Positions 43,981 to 55,005 are shown, counted from the first letter of the stretch. The stretch: 64,000 bases of DNA from Malaya genurostris (GCF_030247185.1 NC_080571.1:166009547-166073546), one strand, 5' to 3'. Numbers and translations are program-made. The notes: generated from the letters alone by a model not told the origin.

Positions 43981-45268
43981 CCTACCTATGTAGGACTTAA
44001 AATAATTAATTTACCAGTGTATTGCTGTCAATTTTTTCAAAATTACCGATTTATTCTTTTCTACGGTTGTAAAGCTTTTGCTGGCAAATGCTATTGGTAA
44101 GCCATTGATCATTTGTAATAAAACTGCTCCACATCCAACGTCTGAAGCGTCCGTGGTTCATTAAAATTTGGGTATTGTAGAAGTTTTGGTGACATTAGGG
44201 AGGATTTTAAGGTTACAAATACAAGCTGGCACTCTAGTGGCCATGAAAATTACTGGTAATAATTGCAAAAGGCGACGAATCTTCGCACGTCATCGCTACT
44301 TGTTGGTGTGGGGTATTTTTTATTGCCTCGTATTTATTACTATCTGGTAGGATTCCTTTATCTGTGATTTTGTGACCTAAATATGTTACTTTTGTATTAA
44401 AAAAATTGCATTTTTTGAGGTTTAGTTTAAGATTGTACTTCCTAAACTTATTCTAAATTCTGAAGGTGATGTTGGATTGAACGTCCAACTACTATAATAT
44501 AATCTACCAGGTATAATGTAGTTTTTGTTAACGGTATCTTGAATCGGTATTGCTATTGGGGTATTATTAATTGTAAAGTTTAATATTCAACATTCGTAAT
44601 CGATTAGGCATTTATTGGCTGAGAGAAAATCTCTGCCTAAGATTCCGTCTGTAGAAATTGGGAAATTTGGGCTTACTATGTGGAATCTGTGTTTAATTGA
44701 GATAAATATTAAGTCTGTTTCTGTTGTCGCGATGGTTTCTATCTCACCATCGGTAATTCCGGTAAGTTTAATTTTGTTGTTTGAATTGATTGGTTGTGCA
44801 GGTATTTTGTTTGCTTTAAAAACGAATATATCTGCACCTGAGTCTACAATAAGTGTGCATATTGAGTTTGCCATTCGTATACCCACTTTGATCAAATTAG
44901 CGGCGTGGTGTACAAGATCTTTCTTAAAAATTTTGATTCGTTGGGTATTGGTTAGTACTTTGGAATTGTTCCTTCCACAACAGACCAGTTTCAAAACGAT
45001 CTCCTATCCTCTTTGTCGTCTTCTTCGAAATATCCTTCGCTCTTCTGTCTTCTTCCGGTTCGGGAAGTGAGGACACCGATATACCAAACTCTTCTAGTGT
45101 GTAGTAGCTCTTCGTGGAGCTCCTGGTTCGTAATCCTGCTGCACGCATGATGACCGACAATTTCGCTATTCGTCGTGACTGATCCCATCGGTCCATACAC
45201 GGTCCAGCCTAGCTTCGACCTGACTGCTATCGGCTCTTCTGGCCGACCAATTCTGGATTCTATCGGTG
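43981..45268 (-). pseudogene. Chimera sub-copy B2
   Basis: Protease at 44,587-44,994, fused at 44,971 to BEL protease-region sequence that leads into BEL-2 without a further break. Confidence 0.85.
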
Positions 45269-46241
45269 CATATAGATGGATATCCTTCAGACCGATCAAA
45301 ATTTGTGATAAGACTGGACGAATATCGGCAATTGGCAGACCTTGTAGATGGGTAAACTGTTTCACCATTTCAGACGCGGATAGAGAAAGCGTCGGAAGCT
45401 TCAAGCTTCGAACCATGTGGGCACTCTTTATTAGAAACCTTTGTGCTGAACCATTCGCAGAAATGTGTACATTCACGCGCATTGAATCCTTTTCAAGCCG
45501 GGAAACTCCGGCAGTCCACGTCACGCGTAGCGGTCGCGATACGCCTGTAACTCCCAAACGACTGACCAGATCCTTTTCCACCAGTGGTATGACGAGCCTT
45601 CATCCAGAAACGCAATAGTATCCACCACATTCTTTCCGTAGCGCAGCGAATATAACGGAAGGCTTCGGTTGTATAGCGTGGATGTTGCAGTTTGATCCGG
45701 TAGACAGTCTCACCGCGTGTAACAGAGGATTGTGACGTTCTTTACATCCTTCGATATCGCACCGGAAACTCAACTTGCAGCTAGCTGTCCCGTGCTCGTT
45801 TAAGCATAACTGACACAACTTCCATCTACGTACAGCTTCCCACCGTTCGGCGAGGGAGAGTTTTCGAAACTTGTCACAGTTTCTGATCCGATGATTCAGT
45901 CCGCCACAAATTCTACACGGTATTCTTTCCTTTGTTGATAAAGCGAAACGTCTATCTTCTAATGCGTCGTGCGAATGCACGTATCCTTCGTTCGTTCTGC
46001 TTTTTGTTTTGCTCTTTTTGAAACCGCAATCGGCAGATGTTGATGCGTGTCCGTATGCCACGACTTCGCTTGCGTCTTGTACGATACTCGTAAGAAAATT
46101 TGACAACGTTCGTAGTGTAACCATCTTGCTTCTTCTTCTGTACCGTACCCAATCCAGCTGAGTACCCGCGGGTAGCTTCTCTGTCAGTTCTTGAATGAGC
46201 ATAGGCTTCACCAAATGTGTGGTTAATCCTGTAGCTTCCAA
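44991..46241 (-). pseudogene. BEL-2 gag C-terminus, zinc knuckles and protease region
   Basis: 45,600-46,241 reads MEATGLTTHLVKPMLIQELT, then CRICGGLNHRIRNC and CQLCLNEHGTASC (zinc knuckles) and NPLLHAVRLSTGSNC. Indels near 45,583-45,650 shift the frame, and 44,991-45,581 continues (EKDLVSRLGVTGVSRPLRVT, KDIHLYAPIESRIGRPEEPI) up to the fusion. The protease active-site segment lies in the damaged stretch. Confidence 0.82.
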
Positions 46242-46253
46242 ATGATCGGCGAG

Positions 46254-47213
46254 TTATTGAACGACGACTCCAAACCCTATGAAGCTTGCCAACCGATCAG
46301 CCTTTGGTGGCGCCGTGTTGCGAACCTTCGCTAGCAGCATATTCAGTAGACGCTCTGGACGTCCATATAGAATTCGTAGAGTATCGATGATGCTAGGAAC
46401 TGACTTCGGCAGAAGAAGTCTTCCCCTAACGACTTCTAATGCTTCTCCTTTTAGGCATTCTTGTAATCGTGCCAAATTTTCAACATTGGAGAATCCACAC
46501 GCCTTCGTCGACGTCTCGAAGCTGCCTATGAATATCGGCCATTCCTCTAAATAACCGGAAAACGTTGGTAAATTCTTGGACAGAAACTGACGAGCAGACA
46601 GTTGCGCTTTGGTTGGTTCGCCATTCTTAGATCTTTTCGAACGTTCAATTTTCCGAGTGGGTTTCGATTTTACTTCTTCTTCAGAGCTTTCCGAACTCTC
46701 TAGTTCATTTCCAGAACTTTCTTCTGTATCCTCTGAGCTCTCTTGTTCCGAATTGGTACTAATATCATCTTCTTCGTAGCTCAAAGCTACTTCAGACTCT
46801 TCTTCTTCTTCGGCACTTTCCAACACTTGACATTCGCTTTCCGGCTCTTGAATTTCCGCTATTTTCCGTAATGTTTTGGCGCTATCTTTATTACTTTCGT
46901 GACCGAACATGAAACTATCCGGTTAATTAGACGATTCCTTAACTGATTTTCTGGTGATCTTTCCGGTTGCTTTCGGCGTCGAATGCTTACGGTAGGCTCC
47001 CCTAACATCCATCGCATGCGCTTCCGCCGGATCCGCTTTCCCAGGCTTTCCTTTCCCCGACTTTCTCTTCTCGGGCTCTTTTCCTGGTTTTGCATACTCC
47101 GGTTCGATCTGCTTACACGTTTCAATTTTCGAGATTCTAATCTTTTTATCGCCAATCTTATGTTTTAGAACATCTTTTCCATCACCTAATTCGTTATCCC
47201 GTCCCAGCTTCAA
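46254..47213 (-). pseudogene. BEL-2 gag central region
   Basis: 46,923-47,213 is Lys/Pro-rich (KPGKEPEKRKSGKGKPGKAD). 46,254-46,910, in another frame, has an acidic Ser/Glu stretch (SSEDTEESSGNELESSESSE) and then the capsid-like core (FSGYLEEWPIFIGSFETSTK, LKGEALEVVRGRLLLPKSVP). The acidic linker is absent in BEL-1 because of its deletion. Confidence 0.8.
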
Positions 47214-47658
47214 CCGCCCGTATATCAGCCAGCTTCTTCTGATGGGCCTTTTCTTCAGCGATCTTCCTTTTCATCTGTGCCTTTTCGAACGCCAATTCAA
47301 CCTCCCTCTTCTCTTTGTCCAGCATTTGACGCATCTCGAAAAGTTCCAGTTGCATCTCCAGTCGCTTCTGGTGCAAAACTTTCTTCTTCTTGAGAGCCTT
47401 TTTCTGTCTCTTTTTCTCCTGCTCTAGCTTTTCCAACTCCTCGTTTAGACCGTCCGAACTCGAACCGCCGGTTCCGATACAAACGCACTGTCAAACATCC
47501 TTTATTTCCGCCGTAACACCGGCGCAATCAAAATGATACCATCGCTCACAATGATCGCAAAACACCATTTGCGACTCTTCATTGTTCGGACGATTACAAA
47601 CCGCGCAATTATATTCTGACTTTTCAGGATTTTCCGGGTTTGGATTTGGTCCAACCAT
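47194..47658 (-). pseudogene. BEL-2 gag N-terminus: PHD finger and coiled coil, one stop
   Basis: ATG at 47,656-47,658 (MVGPNPNPENPEKSEYNCAV). A PHD-type finger follows: CAVCNRP, MVFCDHCERWYHFDCAGV, and WxC, where the Trp codon is now TGA (47,491-47,493). The same frame then runs through a Lys/Glu-rich, heptad-like coiled coil (about 47,194-47,440: EQEKKRQKKALKKKK, RLEMQLELFEMRQMLDKEKR). PHD fingers read histone tails, so one in Gag may steer the element in chromatin; that role is inference. The ATG is only about 16 bp from the LTR end. Confidence 0.75.
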
Positions 47659-47674
47659 TATTAATTTTTAAGTT

Positions 47675-48237
47675 TGTTCGATTCCAGACCACCCTAGATA
47701 ACTAAATTTATACAGCAGTGCTTTTAATACGATTTGCAGCAGCTTAAAACTATGTTTATTCAAATAAAATAATCGAAAACAATAATCTTATTAATTCACT
47801 TTTCTTCACTTTCATTTGCTTACTTACATTAATAGTTTACCCTTTTTCCTCTTTCTTTTCAGGTTAGTTGCAGCGGTGCGCTTTTCAATTTCCTGTGATA
47901 TCAAGTTTCAATAAGTTCAATAAACATTATAACATTTTTGAATAAATTCTTCTCACCTACTGTTAGATCGATAATTCACCTGTTTTCACGGTAGGTGCTA
48001 GATCTACTTCGACTAACAATCCTGGCTCTCAATATCACAAATTGTCTAAAAAACACTATCGCTTGCTGGCTAAACTCTGTTTCAACTTCACTTATGCTGT
48101 TGTTTATTTTTCTTCCTTCTTGCTTACAACATACTCTCTGACATCTATGCTCTGATCCAGGGTACATGGATGCGACGTTGTCTCGTTCTGCTGTGGTGAG
48201 TTATGTCGTCGATGGGACGTAGGCACCGGTGCGTACA
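47675..48237 (-). repeat. BEL-2 5' LTR, complete
   Basis: 563 bp, + strand TGTTCGATTCCAGACC to CCGGTGCGTACA. Compared with 28,067-28,616 it carries an extra 'ctgtggtgagttat' block near its end. Confidence 0.9.
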
Positions 48238-49482
48238 ACCTGGTTAGTTGTAAACTTTGTATTTCGCAATTTGGATCTTGTAGCTGTGTAATTTTGAATG
48301 GACCTAGATAAAATGGATCTAGCTAGCGTCTATTTTCGTTTTTTAGGTACACTATGTAGTTCAATTGTATTTCTATTAGGTTGGACAGGTGGTCTGTTAT
48401 TGATTTTATAATTTCTTTTTGGTTATTAGATGTTTGTTTGCTATTTCGTGTGATTTGTGTAGTCGTTATCGTAATTATATATTTTACAGGTCGAAATTAT
48501 ATATCGGTTCAACTTTGTCTGGGTAGGTTTCTTGTGGTAGTCTGGCTTTTACACCGAACACTAGTTCGTAGGGTGTATACCCATGATCTGAGTGTGGTGT
48601 TGTGTTATATGAAAATGCATAGTATTGTAACCAATCTTCCCAGTCAGATTGATGATCGTTGATAAAAGATCGCAGAAACTCGTTGAGGCATCTGTGATTT
48701 CATTCCAAAGAACCAATTGTCTGAAGATGATTAGCTGTCGAAAATGTTTGTTTAATTTTTAACAATTAGCAAATTTGCTCTAGAACCTCGTTTTTATGTT
48801 CGGTTCCTCTATCAGTTTTTAACTCAAGAAACTTACCGTAAGTTAGGATAAAATTTTCTGCTAACGCTTTAGCTACTACGTTAGCTTCTTTGGTAGGTAT
48901 GGGTATATATACAACGTATTTGGTTAGTTTACACTGTATGCTTACAGCGTATCTGTCATTATTGGTTGTTTTGGGCAACGGTCCTACAGTATCGGTTGCC
49001 ACTATTTCAAATGGTTTAGTAAGTGTATTCGTAATTTGTAATTTCTCTTTAGTATGTTTAATGATTTTGTTCTTTTTGCAAATTTCACAGGCCTTGATAA
49101 AATTAGCAATTGAACTTTTCATAAATTTCCATGAATATATTTCTCTTAATTTGCGGTACAATCTGCTCTGTCCGATTCATGGTGATTCTTTAATATTACT
49201 TGTATTTCGCGAAAGTTACTATTAAACTTCGGTGGTTTGTAGATAATGATTTGTAATGTTTTCAGTGTTTGTAGGACGAGTCCTGTAAACATTTCCATAG
49301 GTACCATTTCAAATATTTTATCATTGCAAGAGATTGCTACTCTGCTAACTCATTTTCTCATTTCTTCTTGGTATTTGGAGATTGCAAACACGAGTGTTTG
49401 TCTTATATCTCTTACTTCTGTAATTACACGATGCATCGGTTTTTGTTTTTGTATTCCTTGATATGTGTCAATTATAATGTAA
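48238..49482 (-). mobile_element. Gypsy copy 3 (duplicate of copy 1)
   Basis: Collinear with 33,894-35,140: the same BEL flank and the same cut at 'caattataatgtaa' by an LTR. Confidence 0.85.
48475..49161 (-). pseudogene. Gypsy copy 3 integrase
   Basis: 48,766-49,161 is open (FIKACEICKKNKIIKHTKEK; ATDTVGPLPK; KTDRGTEHKNEVLEQIC) up to a TAG. The core then continues out to PHSDHGYTPYELVFG without a LINE insertion. In copy 1 the same codon position reads through (EQICELLKIKQ). Confidence 0.8.
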
Positions 49483-50697
49483 TGTATGTAAGTATGTAGT
49501 AGTGCAGGTATGTTAGTTGAAAGTCATATTGAAAACTGATAAAACGCACTTTGTAGTCGGTACTTCACAAAATGCATTCATTCGTTCACTTATATAGCCT
49601 ATTTTCTCCTAGCCTAGCTAATTAATTCTAACAGTTAGGATCTCTGAGTAGATCCGGAAGGAGGAGTTAGAACGCGCAATGTAAATCGGGTATAACCAAT
49701 GGGACTCGTTGTGTCGTGTCGGCCATTGTATATTTTGTGGGTAAGAGAGGAAGTAAAGCTTCTTGATGAGCGTGAGCGGGTGTGATACGGAGAGGAGAGG
49801 GCGATAGCATTTTGAGTTATTTTCGTGAGTGTCAGTTTGAATTAGTGTGTGTGATGCTGAGTTACTGTCATTCTAGGTCGTGCTGGCTGGTATAGATTGT
49901 GGTCGATGGTGGGGCATGAGGGACGTGTAGAAGAGGGAAGTGACACAGGCTGTTTTGTTTTTTGTTCTGTTTTCGATGACATAACAATTTGAAACTTGAT
50001 GCTTCCTCGTTTCTGTAGTCGAACTTTACGACCACGGCGTTTTTCGCTGGATCACCGAAAAGTGCAAGTGCTGACATTTTAGTTGGATTCATGTAGGTAA
50101 TGTTTTTATTATAAGTAGGTTTCTAGGTTTTCGTGGAAGGGTGCTTTTACGGGTTTTTGTTAAGTGCGTGTGGTCTGAGGTGTGCGGAAGATTTAGTCTT
50201 AAATATTCATATTACATGGTCTGGGATTTAATGGGAGGGATGATTGGGAGGAGATTTAATCCTAAAGGTTCACATTACATCATACCCCTTTAGGAAGAAT
50301 GATGTAACGAAGGGAAATCATTCTGTTGTGCTTTATGGGATTAGGTTACCGTTTATGCGTTCGAACTCCCTAACAATTTTAATGTATATTACAGAGTTTT
50401 CTTATAGCTAAAATAATCGAATTTGACAGTTTTTCTCAGAGCAGCTGAGTAAAACTTCACTTACGCCCACGGCAATAATTTTTTGATTTTTCTCTCTATT
50501 TTTTTTTTGTTTTACGTGGAGCTAAGCTCGGTAGCTGAATCTTAATTCTAAAAGTTTGATGTAACAATTTTGTGAATTTCATGCTTTAATGAGTCTATTT
50601 TTGTGAACAATGGTTTTTTCTTTTGATTGTAAACTTTATTATTATTATTATTATATCGTTTATTTATACCCGGTTTTAACCTAGTTGCGGTCGTTCA
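49483..50697 (-). repeat. Gypsy-type LTR, copy c
   Basis: 1,215 bp duplicate of copy b. It differs by small indels, for example 'gggatttaatgggaggg' against 'gggatgtgtgagg'. Confidence 0.85.
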
Positions 50698-51066
50698 CCG
50701 GGTTAGTTGTAAACTTTGTATTTCGCAATTTGGATCTTGTAGCTGTGTAATTTTGAATGGACCTAGATAAAATGGATCTAGCTTGCGTCTATTTTCGTTT
50801 TGTAAGTACACTATGTAGTTCAAATGTATTTCTATTGGGTTGGACAGGTGGTCTGTTATTGATTTTCTAATTTCTTTTTGGTGTATTAAATGTTTGTTTG
50901 CTATTTCGTGTGATTTGTGTAGTCGGTATTGTAATTATTTATTGTACAGGTCGAAATTATATATCGGTTCAATTTTGTCTGGGTAGGTTACTTGTGGTAG
51001 TCTGGCTTTTACACCGAACACTAGTTCGTAGGGTGTATACCAATGATCTGAGTGTGTTGTTGTCTT

Positions 51067-52137
51067 ATTATTTTTTTTTTATTTAAAAGACATTTTTATT
51101 CAGGCCTATTTGCGTACAAGCTTTACGTGGCCGATTGAGCCGATTTTGTAAATAAAAAAATTGTTGTATTCGATCTCGTTGTCACCCTTTATCTAGGGGG
51201 AGAGGAGATTCCATTTCCCTGCTGCGAGGATTGAGGAGCACTTTGTTCGTGGCTCGTCTCGTCGTCCATTGACGCATCGGTGGCATTGTTGATTTCCGTC
51301 TTCTTTTCGTTTTCCTTGTTATTCACAGTCTTGATCTCGTTGTTAGTTACTGTAGAAGCACCTTATTGTACATTGGTTGCAGTTGCTGTTTGGTTAGATG
51401 GTGGAGGTGATTTTGAAACAGGAGCACTGCATTCACTAGTTTCCGTTGTTGAGCGGTTGTCCTTGTTTTTGTTTGTTTTCGCAGTTTCAGTGCAAGGTTT
51501 GCCGTAGTGTGCAGGTTGTTCACAAAACTGACATGTAACCAGTTGATTTTCATACGTAATCAGCGTTTTACACGGATGTATTCCATCTTGACCACAAACG
51601 ATGTAAGATGAAATTGCTTTACGTAGTTGCATACGTACCACTCGCACGTCATTCCGGATACCGGGGAAAAAATTCCGCCATACTTCCCTTTCGATGGAAA
51701 GAACTTCACTGTACTGCACGCGTACTTCTATTGCATTGTCCACCATGTACACTGGGATTTTATATTTAAAATTGTCATGATCAACACTATGCACCTCGTT
51801 GTTAACCGAAGCGAATGCAATTGCATCTCTTTAACGTTTGAACATAATGTACACACAGTTAGACGCCTTGTTGAATTGAATCTCACTTACATCAGTAACG
51901 TTTAGATGCATTCGTTCCTTAAGCAAGATTTCAATTTCGGTTGCTGCTGGTCTAACTTTGCAGCGCTTGAAATCAATACAAATTGAATTTGGCCTTGTAG
52001 GCCAAGTTTCAGGCTTTGTTAAATCGTATTTGCCCATTTCGTACACTCTATTGTTCACTACACTGTATAGTCTTTGTTTCTGTTGTCTCGACCGTAAACG
52101 ATTTGCGACTCTGTCTGATAAGATGCGAGCACGAACT
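51067..52137 (-). mobile_element. ORF1-only I-like LINE, duplicate without MITE
   Basis: Same insertion site as 36,707-38,527, about 1.07 kb. The left TSD copy is mutated ('gtgttgttgtctta'). It shows the empty site of the 743-bp TTAA MITE. Confidence 0.85.
51189..52058 (-). pseudogene. LINE ORF1 of the ORF1-only element, copy 2
   Basis: The start is intact (MNNRVYEMGKYDLTKPETWP). A GAA-to-TAA change at about 51,831 (VYIMFKR stop RDAIAF, where copy 1 has KRERDAIAF) and a CAA-to-TAA change near 51,363 (NVQ stop GAS) break the frame. The zinc knuckle CQFCEQPAHYGKPC is kept. Confidence 0.8.
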
Positions 52138-52139
52138 GT

Positions 52140-52698
52140 GTTGTGTTATATGAAAATGTATAGTATTGTAACCAATCATCCCAGTCAGATTGATGTTCGT
52201 TGATAAAAGATCGCAGAAACTCGTTGTGGCATCTGTGATTTCATTCCAAAGAACCAATTGTCTGATGATGATTAGCTGTCGAAAATGTTTGTTTAATTTT
52301 TAACAATTTGCAAATTTGCTCTAGAACCTCGTTTTTATGTTCGGTTCCTCTATCAGTTTTTAATTCAAGAAACTTACCGTAAGTTAGAATAAAATTTTCT
52401 GCTAACGCTTTAGCTACTACGTTAGCTTCTTTGGGATGGGTATATATACAACGTATTTGGTTAGTTCACACTGTATGCTTACAGCGTATCTGTTATTATT
52501 GGTTGTTTTGAGCAACGGTCCTACAGTATCGGTTGCCACTATTTCAAATGGTTTAGTAAGTGTATTCGTAATTTGTAATTTCTCTTTACTATGTTTAATG
52601 ATTTTGTTCTTTTTGCAAATTTCACAGGCCTTGATAAAATTAGCAATTGAACTTTTCATAAATTTCCATGAATATATTTCTCTTAATTTGCGGTACAA
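52140..52698 (-). pseudogene. Gypsy copy 4 integrase, N-terminal and core
   Basis: 52,417-52,698 reads the zinc region and TDTVGPLLK. About 5 nt missing near 52,433 ('ctttgggatggg') shifts the frame, after which the core resumes to NTT, where the LINE begins. The C-terminal piece is at 50,935-51,055. Confidence 0.82.
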
Positions 52699-53045
52699 TC
52701 TGTTTTGTCCGATTCATGGTGATTCTTTAATATTACTTGTATTTCGCGAAGGTTACTAATAAACTTCGGTGGTTTGTAGATAATGATTTGTAATGTTTTC
52801 AGTGTTTGTAGGACGAGTCCTGTAAACATTTCCATAGGTACCATTTCAAATATTTTATCATTGCAAGAGATTGCTACTCTGCTAACTTTTAATTTTCTCA
52901 TTTCTTCTTGGTATTTGGAGATTGCAAACACGAGTGTTTGTCTTATATCTCTTACTTTTGTAATTACACGATGCATCGGTTTTTGTTTTTGTATTCTTTG
53001 ATATGTGTCAATTATAATATGGTTGTTTGTGAAAAAACATCTCAT
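52683..53045 (-). CDS. Gypsy copy 4 pol spacer
   Basis: 120 residues matching 39,077-39,538. No known catalytic motif. Confidence 0.55.
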   Translation of the reverse strand: MRCFFTNNHIIIDTYQRIQKQKPMHRVITKVRDIRQTLVFAISKYQEEMRKLKVSRVAISCNDKIFEMVPMEMFTGLVLQTLKTLQIIIYKPPKFISNLREIQVILKNHHESDKTDCTAN

Positions 53046-53335
53046 TTCTAATAGGTTTCTTACTTCGCAAGGGGCTTCCGTTGTATAAACAGAGAGTTAA
53101 TCAGGCTCACTGTTGATACAAGGATTATTATTGTTAGTACATGAATTATTCACATGATTAGTATTTTTGTTAGTACTTAATTTGTTAGGTTCTTTTTCCT
53201 TTGTTATGAGTTCTTGTTTTCTTGACATTGACCTTGTATTAACCATCAATATACTATCTGCCTTCAAATCATCTGAGGACATTACTATGCGTGATAACGC
53301 ATCGGCTGCAACGTTACTTTTACCTTGGATATACT

Positions 53336-53930
53336 CTATGTTGAAGTCAAATCTAACCTCACTCTTGTCAGTTTGGAGGTTGGGTTTTTCATATTGAATA
53401 AAAATACTAACTGTGGTCTGTGGTCCGTTTGTATAGTAAATTTGCGTCCATATAGGTAGGACTTAAAATAATTAATTGACCAGTGTATTGCTGTCAATTC
53501 TTTCAAAATTACCGATTTATTCTTTTCTACGGTTGTAAAGCTTTTGCTGGCAAATGCTATTGGTAAGTCGTTGCCATTGATCATTTGTGATAAAACTGCT
53601 CCACATCCAACGTCTGAAGCGTCCGTGGTTACAATAAATTGTTCATTAAAATTTGGGTATTGTAGAAGTTTTGGTGACATTAGGAAGGATTTTACGGTTA
53701 CAAATACATGCTGGCACTCTAGTGGCCATGAAAATTACTGGTAATAATTGCAAAAGGCGACGAATCTTCGCACGTCATCGCTACTTGTTGGTGTGGGGTA
53801 TTTTTTTATTGCCTCGTATTTATTACTATCTGGTAGGATTCCTTTATCTGTGATTTTGTGACCTAAATATGTTACTTTTGTATTAAAAAATTTGCATTTA
53901 TTGAGGTGTAGTTTAAGATTGTACTTCCTA
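53336..53930 (-). pseudogene. Gypsy copy 4 RNase H and RT thumb; RT palm deleted
   Basis: 53,336-53,680 reads RNase H (VTTDASDVGCGAVLSQ; VILKELTAIHWSINYFKSYL; YGRKFTIQTDHRP). Just upstream in sense the RT thumb is readable (LNKCKFFNTKVTYLGHKIT; TSSDDVRRFVAFCNYYQ) with a frameshift. Before it the protease ends at SLGSTI. The roughly 200 residues holding the catalytic Asp pair are absent. Confidence 0.85.
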
Positions 53931-54381
53931 AACTTATTTTAAATTCGGAAGGTGATGTTGGATTGAACGTCCAACTACTATAATATAATCTACCAGGTAT
54001 AATGTAGTTTTTGTTAACGGTATCTTGAATCGGTATTGCTATTGGGGTATTATTAATTGTAAAGTTTAATATCCAACATTCGTAATCGATTAGGCATTTA
54101 TTGGCTGAGAGAAAATCTCTGCCTAAGATGCCGTCTGTAGAAATTGGGAAATTTGAGCTTACTATGTGGAATCTGTGTTTAATTGAGATAAATATTAAGT
54201 CTGTTTCTGTTGTCGCGATGGTTTCTATCTCACCATCGGTAATTCCGGTAAGTTTAATTTTGTTGTTTGAATTGATTGGTTGTGCAGGTATTTTGTTTGC
54301 TTTAAAAACGAATATATCTGCACCTGGGTCTACAATAAGTGTGCATATTGAGTTTGCCATTCGTATACCCACTTTGATCAA
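53872..54381 (-). CDS. Gypsy copy 4 aspartic protease (altered active site)
   Basis: SICTLIVDPGADIFVFKANK has Pro where retroviral-type proteases need Ser or Thr (D-S/T-G); the other copies in the window have DSG. STDGILGRDFLSANKCLIDY is the conserved GRD flap-side region. The change would be expected to weaken or abolish the enzyme. Confidence 0.8.
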   Translation of the reverse strand: MIKVGIRMANSICTLIVDPGADIFVFKANKIPAQPINSNNKIKLTGITDGEIETIATTETDLIFISIKHRFHIVSSNFPISTDGILGRDFLSANKCLIDYECWILNFTINNTPIAIPIQDTVNKNYIIPGRLYYSSWTFNPTSPSEFKISLGSTILNYTSINANFLIQK

Positions 54382-54409
54382 ATTAGCGGCGTGATGTACA
54401 AGGTCTTTC

Positions 54410-54877
54410 TTAAAAATTTTGATTCGTTGGGTATTGGTTAGTACTTTGGAATTGTTCGCATTGACGGGGCATCATGTTTATATTGTCGTTCTCAATGCCA
54501 TTATTTATATTTTTGTATTGTATATTTAATGTTTCGTGTTGAAAGGCATTTTCTTGGTGTTCCTCGCTGGTTACAAATACTCTGTTATTTCCATTTCTTT
54601 GGAAATTCTGATTGTAGTGAACTCCTCTCTGAGGTCTACCACGATAATTAATTGTATTCCACAAGTTGTTACCAAATCTGCCTTGTTGGGCATTATTTTT
54701 ATTATAATTCTTAGGATTGTAATTACTATTATAATTATTTCTAGGGTTATAAAAGAATGGTTTTGCTGCGTATTGATTGTATTGTGCCGGGTATCTGGGC
54801 GCATTATATTGTCTTGCTCCTCGATTGAAATTATTCGTACGTTGTTGGTGCTGTCCAACACAACGTGTGTGTAACAT
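54410..54877 (-). CDS. Gypsy copy 4 gag, C-terminal Asn/Tyr-rich region
   Basis: Very rich in Asn, Tyr and Arg (NPRNNYNSNYNPKNYNKNNA, RGRPQRGVHYNQNFQRNGNN) without a clear zinc knuckle. This is the nucleocapsid-like, RNA-binding tail. EQFQSTNQYPTNQNF at its end is the point that was fused to BEL in the chimeras. Confidence 0.7.
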   Translation of the reverse strand: MLHTRCVGQHQQRTNNFNRGARQYNAPRYPAQYNQYAAKPFFYNPRNNYNSNYNPKNYNKNNAQQGRFGNNLWNTINYRGRPQRGVHYNQNFQRNGNNRVFVTSEEHQENAFQHETLNIQYKNINNGIENDNINMMPRQCEQFQSTNQYPTNQNF

Positions 54878-55005
54878 TTGTGAGTGGGTGTTTTCATCTG
54901 CACCACACTCTTGTGCTTTCTGGATAGCTTCTCTTATATTGCTGAAGTTTCCAGCCTTGAGAATTATTTTTAATTAGTTATTAGAACACCCCTTCATTAA
55001 AGTGT

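Larger units (their letters stand above)
42372..45268 (-). repeat. Tandem unit 2 (2,897 bp) of the BEL/gypsy chimera
   Basis: Direct repeat of 39,501-42,371 containing sub-copies A2 (42,746-43,980) and B2 (43,981-45,268). Fusion points are at 43,749 and 44,971. From B2 the BEL sequence continues uninterrupted into BEL-2. Confidence 0.9.
44972..48237 (-). mobile_element. BEL-2: duplicated 5' half of the BEL element
   Basis: Complete 5' LTR (47,675-48,237), gag and protease region, then fusion to gypsy sequence at 44,971. The outer flank 'gtaca/acctggttag' is the same as at BEL-1 (33,893), so BEL-1 and BEL-2 come from one insertion that was duplicated. BEL-2 keeps the gag start that BEL-1 lost; BEL-1 keeps the pol that BEL-2 lacks. 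Confidence 0.88.

Noticed and set aside
39501..45268. CRISPR-like or satellite array
   Set aside because: The repeat units are 1.2-2.9 kb of retroelement coding sequence, with no spacers. They are nested tandem duplications.
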